From: Malania oleifera
Taxonomy: Eukaryota > Streptophyta > Magnoliopsida > Santalales > Ximeniaceae
NCBI RefSeq assembly: GCF_029873635.1
Contig: NC_080428.1
Span: 61,801,957-61,865,956 of the forward strand
Length of the DNA: 64,000 bases
Direction: 5' to 3'
Part shown: piece after piece, positions 35,981 to 47,275 of the stretch
Layout of the letters: each line of letters starts with the position of its first letter
Position numbering within the stretch: position 1 is the first letter of the stretch
Program-made: the position numbers and the translations under genes
Notes under the pieces: generated by a model
The model's database searches: none
What the model was told of the DNA's origin: nothing
The model's input: the letters and a program-made list of their open reading frames with translations, nothing else

Positions 35981-37829
35981 CAAAATGCGTGTGATTTATT
36001 TTGCCTCGGTTGAGTTAAAAAGTGATGTGTCCCTTTGTCAAATTTTGGGCGTGGGTTATTTCCTGCAGGGGGTTAGAATATTGAGAGTTTAAACTTATAG
36101 CATTTCTATTGCTCTCTGCTCCGATAAACAACAAAAGAATATTGGCGTTGCCATGTGGCATTGTGAGACCAGCTGTTACTATTTCAGCTGATGGGTGATT
36201 TCTTGTACCAGTTATAAATAAATTCAATAACTATTCTTAACTTGGTTTCTTACAATTAACGCATTATGCATCTGGTCATTAAAGAAGGGGGCTTTCAGAC
36301 TCTGATTAGGATCTTGGATCCCAAATCATCATTTTTGTCAAAAACTAGAGAGGCAGTATGAACAAGTTATTTTCATTTTAACATGTGTTTACCACCATTG
36401 GCAACATAAACATTTCAGATGTTATTATGATGCATTTTTCAAATCACAATTCTAACTTATTTTTGAAAATCAGGAGCATTTAAGGCTGAAGGGAAGGAGT
36501 GCAGAATGCTTCAAGAGTACCTTCAGTTCCTCCAGTGCTTTTATGGGGAGAAATTGAGATGGTGATGGATTTGTTGCATTCTCTTCGCTTCACCAAGATT
36601 GGAGGCAATGCTGGCAATCTCATCGAGAAATTCTGGTTGACCACATCAAGGAGTTCCGGTCATGGCAATTCATTAATTCAGTCATCCTCTGGTCGAAGTT
36701 GAGCACATAACTGAGTGGATCGCAGTTGATTCCCTCCGACTTTGCGCTCAATCACTTATCCAGAGTGGTTAAATCCCGCCCATTAATTTCTTACTATGCC
36801 ACATGACAGCCAGTTGAGGTTGCAAATGCTCCCTGCAGAGGAGAGGAGCCAGAGACTTCTCTTTCTTATTTGCAATGGTTTCCGTGTTCCAAATTAATGC
36901 CTAAATCTCTGCCAATATAAATTTTTTCGAGTTTTTCTTTCTGAAATATTGAAAGTGGAAATTTGAAAAATAATCAATGGAGTGTGTGATCTATTAAAGT
37001 GTGAAAGAAAAAACTCCCAATTTTTTTTTTCAAAAGAAGGAACTTTGTTTTGATAGATTTGGTAAAATGGCAAATAGGGAGGGCAGGGGCGGCCAGTGAC
37101 AGAGTGGCATTGCAAATGAAGGTCATGTGAAGGAAGGATTGCAGGGTTGAGGGAGTTGGTGTATGCGGCTACGACTTCAGGGCGGCAATCCTACAAGCTG
37201 GTTTCTTTTTGCAAGCAGGAACCCCACAAAATGACATGCCAAACAGGCTCTGCAAAGATGAAGAAAAATCTCTTCCAAAGCATAAGCCAAATTCAAGAAA
37301 AGGCAATGTCTCAAAGTTGTATTATTGCTCTTGCAAATTATGAGAGCAGAAGGCAGAAAACCCTGCATTGCTCTTGCACAGTTGCACTACTGTTTTATTC
37401 AACTTAAAGACAACCACTGCTGCCAAATTTAAATTCGTGTAAAGGAGGAGTAAATATAGTATAAAATTATATTAAATTTCTATCAAATTGGCACAAACCC
37501 CAAAAATTCATGTCCTAAAAGGCTAAAACACTACCTTAGTTGTTGGTGATTTACAAAATGTTCTCTTTTTTAGCTGCTGGTTGTCTTTTGGATTGCGGAT
37601 AGGAAAGGTGAAGCATAATCTGACTACCACATATTCAGGAAGAAAATTATATTGCGACCTTCCCAAAAAATTCTTCATAAAGGAAAAGAAATACCAGTTT
37701 ACACGGTTCCATTCAAATAATCACATAAATAAGGCTCTACTCGTAGAGAGAAGCTACAGCAAATACAATTCCCATGTCGCATTTGGGGCAGGCCAAATGT
37801 CAAACATATTTCTTCAAAAAGGAAAAACT
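35981..37829. other. Region downstream of the PPR gene
   Basis: It holds the presumed 3' UTR and intergenic DNA. Short open frames here (for example 36499-36702 and 37147-37407) have no recognisable similarity. No repeat boundary was found up to the solo LTR. Confidence 0.45.
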
Positions 37830-37834
37830 AGCAT

Positions 37835-39322
37835 TGTGACGATCCCAAAAATAATATACGTTAAGTGTAAAATATATATATATATATATATATATAAATA
37901 ATAGGATAAGATTGAATAATATGATATAACATAAGGATAAAGATTAAAGAAATAATAATATAATTTATTTATTTGTTTCATTTCTTAATCTTAAGAAATC
38001 TATGAAATTACGAAAATACCCTTCCTCCATATTCCTATAAATAGAAGATTCTCAATTGAAGGAAAAATAAAGAAAAAGATTTAGAATTTATTCTAAGAAT
38101 TTTTTTATATTTAAAATTCTCGCTCTTCCACTCTTTCCCAATTCACTTTAAGAATTCATTATAAACCGTATTAGAGGAGTAGACCAAGGTAAGTGGGTTT
38201 GATTATGTCATATTTTTTATAAATATGTCAAAGTTAACTTAAGTACGTGAATTTAATTATATCAGTTTTATTTAAATATGTGCTTGAGATAAATTAAACT
38301 GCGTGAATTTGATGATATCCATTTTTTATTTAAATATACTTAAGTTAAATTAAAATACGTAAATTTGATCATACCCGCTTGTTATTTAAATATACCTAAG
38401 TATATTTTGTTAAGAAACTATAAATTTTCTCAGGTAATTTATACCATTATAATAATTATTAGCACGCAAATTGTGTAGCATGAGTTTATTTTATTGCATA
38501 AATGAGTAAAGATGAAATTTTTAAGATGTTATAATTATTACTTATTTTATATTAATGAGATTTTTATGATATTATTTTTATTACATAAATTACAATTGTA
38601 TGTTTTAAGAACCCTAATAGCTGAAGTGTTATGAATGCTCGGTACTACAGCTTATATATGAGTGCAACCACACTGTTGTGTAAGTGATGGTGAACAGCAA
38701 TGGATTTCTCCCAAATGCACACTTGGGTCAAACTAGGATTTGATAGGAAAAATCACACTTATTAATGATGATGTTTGATTTAGTTTGGCCGACCAACCAG
38801 TTAAGTCCAATTTTCGAAATGCACAACTTACTCATGGGATAAACATGACATCCACAGGTCGAAAGGAATTTTTTTTATGCATATTTATATATTTATGTGA
38901 TTAAGGTTATTAAATAAGCCTAAGTGATGATTTGAAAAAAAATATGTATATTTAACAATTTACTTAAAAGTTAAATTATTAAATGAATTTTTACACTGTA
39001 AATTTCATCTTAACCACACATTAATAATAATCTTACTTAATGACCGTCGTCTCACCCCAATTATTACCATACATTACAGATATCTTGAGTAGCATACCGA
39101 AAATCGGAGTGACCAGCGAGAACATTGATGAGATAGAAAAAGCTTTTTAGAAAAAATACGATATGCTTTTGTATGTTAGAATTTTTAAGAATATTAAATT
39201 TTGATATTAGAAATACTATTATAATAAAATAATTAATACTCTGATAATAAATGTATTTGAAGTTATATTTGCTTCCGCTGTAAAATTATTTATAAGAACC
39301 CACACAGGTTCTGATCACTACA
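37835..39322 (+). mobile_element. Solo LTR, 1.5 kb, TSD AGCAT
   Basis: It runs from TGTGACGATCCC to GATCACTACA, flanked by AGCAT at 37830-37834 and 39323-39327. Its reverse complement resembles the solo LTR at 6770-9068 (shared TTTACAGCGGAAGCAAATA, and a block with 'aaatgcacacttgggt' at 38712). No coding region is present, so it is a solo LTR that looks whole. It lies between the PPR gene and the 3' end of GRXS17. A (TA)n tract is at 37871-37894. Confidence 0.85.
38193..38410 (+). repeat. Four-unit tandem repeat (~56 bp) inside the solo LTR
   Basis: Units starting near 38193, 38243, 38299 and 38355 share 'cgtgaatttgatnatatc' followed by 'ttatttaaatat'. They diverge by several bases each. Confidence 0.65.
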
Positions 39323-39327
39323 AGCAT

Positions 39328-39782
39328 ACCTCTGGTGGTTCAATAATTATCCAATTAGGGTTAGCAAAGATGCATAGAAATTCAGGTAAGGTCCTCATCG
39401 GGAAAAAATAACTTAATTTTAACAAAATAAAGCAACCCATCTCATTGTTTAAATTTATCTAACCCATCTGTAGTTTGGATGATGCAGGTTTCTGTTGTAA
39501 TACATGCAAGAACAGATGGAAACAACTGATCAGGTTACAATATAATCAAGACAATCCCTTCTACCACGTCATCACAAATAAGACAGATGATTGCCCCGGC
39601 GTAACCAAGAGAAATAAAGAGCAAAAGAGAGAGGGCTTAGTCACGGGTGGTGGGAATTTCAAATGATCACAACAGAAAGCATGTAACTAAGCGAAGGCTT
39701 AACTTGTATAATGTCACCAAACACACTTCCGACGCAGATAGGAATTAAACCTCGTCTCAAAATTATTTGATTCACACTATGC
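39328..39782. other. GRXS17 3' flank
   Basis: This is the presumed 3' UTR and terminator side of the minus-strand GRXS17 gene. No other feature was recognised. Confidence 0.4.
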
Positions 39783-41015
39783 CTACTCAGATAGGGTAGA
39801 TTTGAGCTCCCCATTTTTTTGCAGCTCCATTACAATATCACAGCCACCAATCAACTCACCTTTGTAATAAAGCTGTGGAAAGGTCGGCCAGTTTGAGAAA
39901 ACCTTTAGCCCCTGCCGCACTTCTTCATCGCTTAAAATATCAAAAGAACCAAAAGTCACATCCTCCTTTCTTAAGGCATCTACAACCTTGGAGCTAAAAC
40001 CACACATGGGAGCATCTGGGGTACCCTTCATGAAGAGCATTGTTGCTGAAGAAGTAACCAATTTTCCCAATCGTTCCTCCAGTGCCTCTTCCCGGAGGAT
40101 GCCTTTCTCAGCTAAAACCCTCTTAAGTTCTCCACTTTTCTGCATCTCCAAGACGATGTCTGATCCACCAATAAGTTCACACTTTATGTATAACTGAGGA
40201 TAACTGGACCAATTGGAATAAACCTTAAGCCCCTGCCGCACCTCATCATCAGAAAGAATGTCAAAACTTTCAAAATCCACCTTTTCCTGTTGAAGAATTT
40301 CAACAACCTTACGGCTGAAACCGCATTTGGGTGCATCAGGTTTTCCCTTCATAAACAGCATTACAGGGCTTGAATTGATTAGGCTTTGAAGCCGAGAGGT
40401 TAGGGTCATGCTTAAACCAGTAGATTCAGAGATGCCACCCTTTCCAATTCCAGATTCAGTCCCTACCGCCTCATCAAAATCAGAAGTTTCAACCCCATGA
40501 TCTCTGAAAACGTCTATTAATTCACCACTGTCATGCATTGCAATTGCTATGTCACACCCACCAAGAAGCTCTCCCTTGCAATATAGTTGGGGAAATGTTG
40601 GCCAGTTAGAAAACTTCTTCAGACCCTCACGTACTTCATTGTCTGATAAAATATCAAAACTTCCAAAATTGACTTTTTCTTCCTTCAAAATATCAACCAT
40701 CTTCTGGCTAAATCCACACCTGGGCTCTTCAGGGGTTCCTTTCATGAAAAGCATAACTGGGTGAGAGTCAATCAGCAGTCGCAGTCGGCTTTTCAGTGCA
40801 TCATTGAGACCAGAGGGCAATTGGCTTTCAACTTTGGAAGAGCCATTTTCTTTTGCAAGCTCTTTAACCGACTCAAGAACAGTGGGTCCTGCAGCCATCC
40901 CAAGACTGGCAGGAGCTGCAGGTTCTCCAGTGCTGATTGGCCCAGCAACTTTAGCAACTTTGTTGGCCAAACTTGATGGATTTGCACCCTCCAATGTATC
41001 AACTGTCTTGCCATC
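39783..41015 (-). CDS. GRXS17: Monothiol glutaredoxin GRXS17, last exon (partial gene)
   Basis: The exon starts after an intron acceptor AG (41016-41017) with [20 protein letters not shown], which matches the end of the thioredoxin-like domain of plant GRXS17, and ends at a stop at 39783-39785. It codes for 410 residues with three glutaredoxin domains, each with a CGFS active site (exon residues 100-103, 231-234 and 338-341) and the WPTFPQLY / WSSYPQLY glutathione-binding strand. GRXS17 is a cytosolic-nuclear iron-sulfur co-chaperone involved in thermotolerance and auxin response. The order Trx-HA then three GRX domains is typical of plants; full length would be about 490 residues. The exon(s) for the first ~80 residues, with the Trx-like WCDAS site, were not found within this window. 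The region upstream is filled with transposons, so the first intron may be very long or the gene may be disrupted. Confidence 0.93.
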   Translation of the reverse strand, partial: DGKTVDTLEGANPSSLANKVAKVAGPISTGEPAAPASLGMAAGPTVLESVKELAKENGSSKVESQLPSGLNDALKSRLRLLIDSHPVMLFMKGTPEEPRCGFSQKMVDILKEEKVNFGSFDILSDNEVREGLKKFSNWPTFPQLYCKGELLGGCDIAIAMHDSGELIDVFRDHGVETSDFDEAVGTESGIGKGGISESTGLSMTLTSRLQSLINSSPVMLFMKGKPDAPKCGFSRKVVEILQQEKVDFESFDILSDDEVRQGLKVYSNWSSYPQLYIKCELIGGSDIVLEMQKSGELKRVLAEKGILREEALEERLGKLVTSSATMLFMKGTPDAPMCGFSSKVVDALRKEDVTFGSFDILSDEEVRQGLKVFSNWPTFPQLYYKGELIGGCDIVMELQKNGELKSTLSE

Positions 41016-42219
41016 CTGCCAAAGAGTGATTGCAGCAAGTCAAAAGAGAATTCGCACCCTCCAATGTATCAACAGTTAACGTTGAGAAAGAAAATAGTCA
41101 TACTGCATTAATATGAGCACCCAGCAGGAAAAGAGTTACAGCTATAAGAACAGGAACACCAGCCAATTTTGCAGGTTCCACTTTACATAATTACAGAGTT
41201 CATTGGCCCATTGTAAACAGTTGATTGAAACATCATGTCACTCTCACCCATGAAAAAGAAAATGTAAGATTTGATTCCTCATGGAACCAAACCTAAATTT
41301 AAGTACATATTGCTGAGGCAGGGAATTGCTGCACTAAGTGTGCCACAGGTAGTTACAGTCAGAAACCCCTGGTTATGGAAAGATAACTTGTGTAGTTTTA
41401 CATATCTCTTTCCCTTTAATTGCATTTAGCTAGTAAGCATTTGTTTCAAATTTGTTTAACTAATAATAGAGTTGATGTAGGAAAACAAATTCCTAACCAG
41501 GATTTATTGTAAAGGAATCAAGAGAGAGAGAGAGAGAGAGAGAGAGACTCAATACTCAACCAAGGGCTGGTCTACTCCTCAGTCCAGGGAAAAGAAATAA
41601 TGTATCTCTGCTATTGTTATTCCAGGAAAGATGCACAGCCTCATTACATCAATTAGAACAGCTTTTATAACATAATACCCTCATAAAGACAAATCCTAGC
41701 CCTTAAAATATGTTTAACCTTAACCATTCAAAATAATTTCAAGAAAAGAACTGAAAAAAGGCATAAAAGCCCCTAAAAATAACCCTTCTACAGTAACATG
41801 AAGGGGCCTGAAGTCCTGAACACTGTCATGCTACAGTACTTCTATGGTACTGAGCAGATATTTAAAAGGATATTTTAGACTCCTACCCTTGCATCAATTC
41901 TCCAGGGTGGAGAGAAAAAACATGCCCTTGAGTTCTGCACAAGCTTGTTTTGATAAATTGGAATGCCAAACTATTCGCCCAATCCTTACTCTCATTGTTC
42001 CTTCAAATAAATTGATACACTACAAATTAACCTTAACTCACTAATGATAAACTTGCACTTCAAGTACAACTCTTAATCTGGTCTTTCAGTTGGCAACAAC
42101 ACAAACTAACTGCTAAATAAGAACTAGAATTCATCTCCTTTAATAACACAGAACCTTGTCCCATCAACAAACTAAATGTCATTTTCCTAATTTTTGAAAT
42201 TCGACAAATCAATTCTCAA

Positions 42220-42524
42220 ACCACCGAGGTGGTAGCATAGTATTACGGGCTAATCTTTCATGTATCCAAGGTAAAAAATTTGAGTTAGACATAAATCGAA
42301 ACTGCTAGCAGGAGAAGTGCCTGATCTCGGGTCATGTAGAGGGGTTTCTGAACCATCTAACAAAGCAATGGGGCATGGTTGCAGGCCCAGCCATCTGGCC
42401 CAGCAGCTCTGGCTCAAATCGAACATTTTCCACAGCGAGTGGGAGCCCCCTATGATTGTGCGGGGGGGTTGCAATGCTAGTTGTCCCCTGCCACCCCCTT
42501 TTCATTTAACGAAAAAAAAAAAAG
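42220..42524 (+). mobile_element. SINE-like unit (weak)
   Basis: The unit begins 'ccaccgaggtggtagcatagt', which resembles an RNA polymerase III A-box, and ends with an A-run at 42511-42522. No good B-box and no TSD were found. It is more GC-rich than its surroundings (42320-42500). Another type of short repeat is possible. Confidence 0.3.
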
Positions 42525-42902
42525 GAAAAAGAAACCTGATTCATGACAACATATTCATCAAACACATTGCAAGAATTTGTATTTGGCTAGTTATTTGATG
42601 AAGTAATTAAAACTTCGCCTCCATATCATCTTCATCAGCATAAACATCATAAAAACTGGTGGAGAGTACCACGAAACAAACTCCATCATAATCTTAAATC
42701 TGCCTTTTGTCATATCTATTTGAAGCATGCATCATGAAAAAGCTTTTGCTGCCTTGAATCATAATCTTAATCCTCAAAATGATCTTAGGTATGTCCAAGG
42801 TGAAACTGCTTTCTATAGCCTCCAGCTTCCAAGCTACAAAGATAGCCACTCCAAGGTTCAATCTCTCTCAACTTCTCTATTTAATTTTAAAGCCAGATTG
42901 AG

Positions 42903-43272
42903 GATAAATTAAAGAATGAACATATTCGTGGTAAGTTAGGTGTAGCTCCTATAGAAGATAAGATAAGGGAGGGACGACTCAGATGGTATGGACACTTGCA
43001 ACGTAAGCCTTATAGTGCACTTGTGAGGAAGAGTGACTTAGTTACTGTGGGGGCAGTAGAAAGGGTAGGGGTAGACCCAAAATAACTTGAGAGGAGATAG
43101 TGAGTAAGGATTTAATATCCTTTTTTTGGATTACGTACCGGGTTTCCACGTGTCTGTTTTACGGTCCACGTGACTAAATCTGTTCATGATCGCATAAATT
43201 GGTGGAAAAGGATTCATATAACCGACCCCACTTAGTGGGACTAAGGCTTGGTTTTGTTGTTGTTGTTGTATT
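42903..43272 (+). mobile_element. RTE-type LINE, 3' end fragment
   Basis: This matches the 3' end of the RTE element at 44304-48335: coding for EHIRGKLGVAPIEDKIREG and RWYGHLQRKP, then the 3' UTR and a (TTG)n tail at 43255-43270. About 60 bp near 43121-43180 has no counterpart in the other copy. It is severely 5'-truncated, which is normal for LINEs. Confidence 0.8.
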
Positions 43273-45063
43273 GACGATCATCTTTGGTTCTGATACCAAA
43301 TATATGTAGGAAAACAAAACCCGAACCAAGATTTGCTGTAAAAAGAGTATGAGAATCAAAGATAAGCAGAGATCAAATATGAAGTCAAGGGCTCATTTTC
43401 TGGAGCCTAAGTCCTGGAAAAAAGAAATGTGTACCTCTCAGATTAGAACTGTTTATTTAGCATAAAAAAACCCTAATAAATGACAAATTATAGCCCTTAA
43501 ACTAGGTTCAATCCATGGTTACCAACAAAAACACACCCTAGTTCCACGAAGTGGTATGAATGTTCCAAAGCATGGAACATTTTTATTCTGAAACACTAAA
43601 TCTAGCAATACAAAGTTACAAGCATCACATTATAATTCTATTTCCTGATATTATTAATATGTGTCAACTCATCAACAAAGAAAATCCCTTTTATATTTAG
43701 AACACCTCAACATCCTCTCTTAAATATACAAGTACCATTACACATTTTCACCAATATATCAACCATAAAAGGCCATATGCAAACGCCTAATGCACTGCAT
43801 TTTAGAGCATGCACAGTGTGATCCCTTTTTGTGGAATATACCGCATTCTAGACAACATTGGTTTAATCTCAACCATCCAGAATAAAGAAAGTATGAAAAG
43901 GACACAAATGTCCTAAAATATTGCTACATTGTTGAATAAAACTTAGGTAGGGTTTGGCTTGCAATTTGCATCAAAATCGGAATCGGAATTGGAATGCATA
44001 ATTGGAATCGAAATTGTACTATAGTGTTTGGTATTTGCAGCCATAGGAATCGGAAATGAGTCTAGTTTATCAATTATATCATTATAGTACAAAAAACTTA
44101 TTCAAATAATTTAATATAGAATAATATTATAAATATAATATTATTTTATTAAGTTATATAATAAATATTTTTTTACAATAAAATCACTATGATAATCATG
44201 TATTTGATTGTACTTCGTACATTATATTTTATCAGAATTTTTAATTATTATTTTGTTTTAACTATATTATTAATATTACATTTTATCTTATAATTTCTAA
44301 GTACAAAAGATGCAAAAAAGGCCGTTAGTGAAGCTAAATATAGATCATTTAATTATTTGTATGATAGATTAGGTACAAAAGAAGGAGAAAGAGATATATT
44401 TAAACTTGCTAAAGTTAGAGAAAGGAAGAGTAAGGACTTAGAAAATGTAAAATATATAAAAAGTGAGAAAGATATTGTCTTGGTCAAGGACGAAGACATT
44501 AAATAAAGATGGCGAAGTTACTTTAGTAAGTTGTTTAATGAAAATCAAATAAAAGGCTTAAACTTAGAATTGTCAAATAAGGAAAAGACTAAAAATATGA
44601 GATTTATTCGCAAAATTAGAGTTAACGAAGTTAAGTTTGCACTTAAAAAGATGAAAAATGAGAAAGTTATAGGACCAGATAACATCCCAATTGAAGTTTG
44701 GAAATGCTTAGGTGATAACGAAATTATATGATTAACTAATTTATTTAATATAAATGTAAAAACTAAGAAAATGTCAGATGAATGGAGGAAAAGCACTTTA
44801 ATACCTATATACAAAAATAAAGGAGATATTCAAAATTATAATAACTATCATGGAATTAAACTTATGAGTCATACAATGAAACTATGGGAATGGCAGTTGA
44901 ACAAATATTAAGGTTAGAAACGAAGGTCTCAGAAAATCAATTTGGTTTTATGCCTGGGAGATCTACCACAGAAGCTATTTATCTTTTAAGAAGATTAATG
45001 GAAAAGTTTAGGGAAAAGAAGAGGGACTTGCATATGATATTTATTGACCTTGAGAAAGCATAT

Positions 45064-45937
45064 TAGACCTGGCAAAGCGGTTCGGGTCGGATAATCTGTG
45101 ACGGATAAGGCGGATTATCGGGTGAAGAAATCATAATCCATATTCGACTCGTTTAAATAATGGATTAGGCGGTTTCAGGTCAGATAATTCATGGCGGATG
45201 GGCGGATAATCCACCATTCTCAAATATAATTTTATTAAAAATTTATTTTGTATCATAATAATGTAAGTTGTATATGATAACTTGTAATTAGTTTGTGTAT
45301 TAACTTTTCTAGTAATTATATCAATCATTCAATCGTTTATACCAATTAACAATTCGTGATTCATGTAATATTTTCTTTCATGATATTTTGTCCATTGCTT
45401 AAACTATGCCTATTTCACTATATGAGGATTCCATGATATTTTATTTTCCTTTTTTGTAATATTTTTTTTATGGTAGTTCCTAGGATTATAAAAATGTTAA
45501 AGTTTAATCCTTTCAATAGAGTGAACACATGCAAAATCTTGGATCAAGAGTTGATCAACAACCACACACAAAAAATATCAAGTTCATTTTTTTTTAATGT
45601 GAAAAACTCATGTTTAAACAGTTAAGAAATCACATAAAAAATACATGAAAAATTTTTCTTGCCTATTTTACTTTAATCATAGTGACACAATTTTACTTAT
45701 AGACTATTTTTTATAATAATAATAATAACATCGAAGCAATCAAATTAATACATACCATGCTAAATCGTCTTCAATGGCCTCAAACGAAATTTTAAGATGA
45801 CGTTGGAAGTAACTAAATTAATACATACCAACAAAACCCCATGTGGGAAAACTCAAAAAAAAAAAGGGTAAAATATAAGCCAAAAATCAATCGATTGATC
45901 ATAAATCAATTTTTTAATTATATTTAATTTATTAAGA

Positions 45938-45993
<56 letters not shown>

Positions 45994-47275
45994 TTATGTA
46001 TGTATAATACCTAATAGTCTCAAAAGATTCGAGCTGACTCAAATATGTGGGATGGGTAACTATAGTGCCCTCTAACTTCATGTTGGTTTTGTCGAATGTA
46101 ATGGGAGTAGAAAGATACGGAATGAAAATTTGAATATAAAGAAGGATAAAATTAGATAATAAATTCAATTATATTCACCATCCCTAATATTTCATTCTAT
46201 TTATATGTACCGAACATATAAACAAAAGTCTGTTGTTGTCTCCATGATCTTCTCAAGTCAAGCCCTTCTAAAAATTTGAGCACGAGTATTGCATCACAAT
46301 TTAAATTATAAAAAACCAAATTAAATTACAATTTTTATTTTAAAAAAAATTAGGACTTTAATGATAATTTAGTTTCATTACTCTGAGGAACCAAACCTAG
46401 CAAAAAAATAAATAAAATTTCTCCCAAAATTAAGAGCAAAGCCCATTGCCCCATAATTTGGTAAAAGAGGAGAGTGGTTTTGATAAAATACAGTAATGTG
46501 ATTTTGTGTGTCAAAAATCAGTGTGCACAGCTATGGCGCTTCCCCTATCCCTTCGTTTCCGATAGCATCTCCCGCAGCTACCCAAAAACCTACACCCCTC
46601 ACTCTCACTCTCATTAATCTCCATCCCCTTCCCATTTCAACACCTTCCCATTCCTCAAAAGCAGAAGGATCTGGGCTAACTGCTTCGTCATCAACGCCAT
46701 CAAAGGAGGAGGTCGCCAAGACGACAAGAAGGAGGAGGAGTCTTCCGAAACCACAACCACGCAACAACAAAATCCCCCAAAAGAACCCGAATCGCCTTTG
46801 GAGTTGGGATCGTAGATCAAAAAAGCCACGAGGGAGAGAGAAGAGAGCAAAGACAGAGATGGGTGTTTGACGAGGGCCGACTGGGCGAGTGACTGAGCAA
46901 GGGAATCGTGGCTCGTGGATAGCAGTTGGCAACGACAGTGGGAGTGGGACTTTGAGATTTGGGATTGGGCTGGCCTGGGAGTGCGACTGACGGATTGTTG
47001 GCTGTGTAGGCTGTCTGTGTGGCGTGTGAGCCGTGTGGGCACTGCCGCATTGGGCTCTAGGCAGGGTAGTTGGGCTTTTATGGGTTAATTAGTAATAGGC
47101 TTTTAAGCGGGTTGGCGGATATCCGCCATATAAACCCGACCCAACCCGCTAAGGAACCAGATATAGAAATGAAACACCATATTCGACTCATTTAGCAAGC
47201 GGTTGATTATAAGTCGGTTAAAACGAGTCGGATGCGGGTCGGTTTAACGGTTTTTTATCCATTTTGTCAAGTCTA
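45064..47275. mobile_element. hAT DNA transposon, non-autonomous, 2.2 kb, 8-bp TSD
   Basis: The ends TAGACCTGGCAAA and TTTGTCAAGTCTA form a 13-bp inverted repeat with two mismatches. The exact 8-bp duplication AAGCATAT occurs at 45056-45063 and 47276-47283. An 8-bp TSD and TAG-type ends are diagnostic of hAT. Sub-terminal GGGTCGG and CGGCGGATA-like words are repeated in both ends. No transposase is present. The interior has AT-rich parts, a (TG)n tract (45951-45990) and a GC-rich block (46520-47060) of different composition. It sits in the LINE reverse transcriptase between FIDLEKAY and its continuation. Confidence 0.93.
46500..47060 (+). pseudogene. GC-rich block in the hAT, possible captured host gene fragment
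   Basis: Composition changes sharply at about 46500 and again at 47060. The block looks like the start of a plant gene: ATGGCGCTTCCCCTATCC at 46533 (MALPLSLRF), Ser/Thr/Pro-rich transit-peptide-like sequence, then in another frame NCFVINAIKGGGRQDDKK, EEESSETTTTQQQNPPKEPE and SPLELGS. No family was recognised. Open frames on both strands are overlapping shadows. A captured exon would make this a Pack-type hAT, but this is inference from composition and protein-like texture. Confidence 0.3.

Larger units (their letters stand above)
41476..43945 (-). mobile_element. Degenerate LTR retrotransposon upstream of GRXS17 exon
   Basis: Two related sequences beginning TGTAGGAAAACAAA lie at 41476 and 43305 and share several further phrases (for example 'tcctagcccttaaa' versus 'ttatagcccttaaa'). 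The right one is preceded by 'ggttctgatacca' (43286-43298), the complement of a tRNA primer-binding site, as for a minus-strand element. Their far ends are unclear (about 42050 and 43930). No coding domain was recognised between them. The body holds a SINE-like unit and an RTE fragment. It is a broken, old fossil, and an (AG)n tract lies at 41521-41547. Confidence 0.45.

Noticed and set aside
36499-36702. Possible extra gene downstream of the PPR gene
   Set aside because: Short frame with no similarity, no splice support and no start context; more likely 3' flank.
46531-47042. Two overlapping minus-strand open frames in the hAT
   Set aside because: Low-complexity Ser/Leu/Pro text that overlaps in several frames; composition effect of the GC-rich block.
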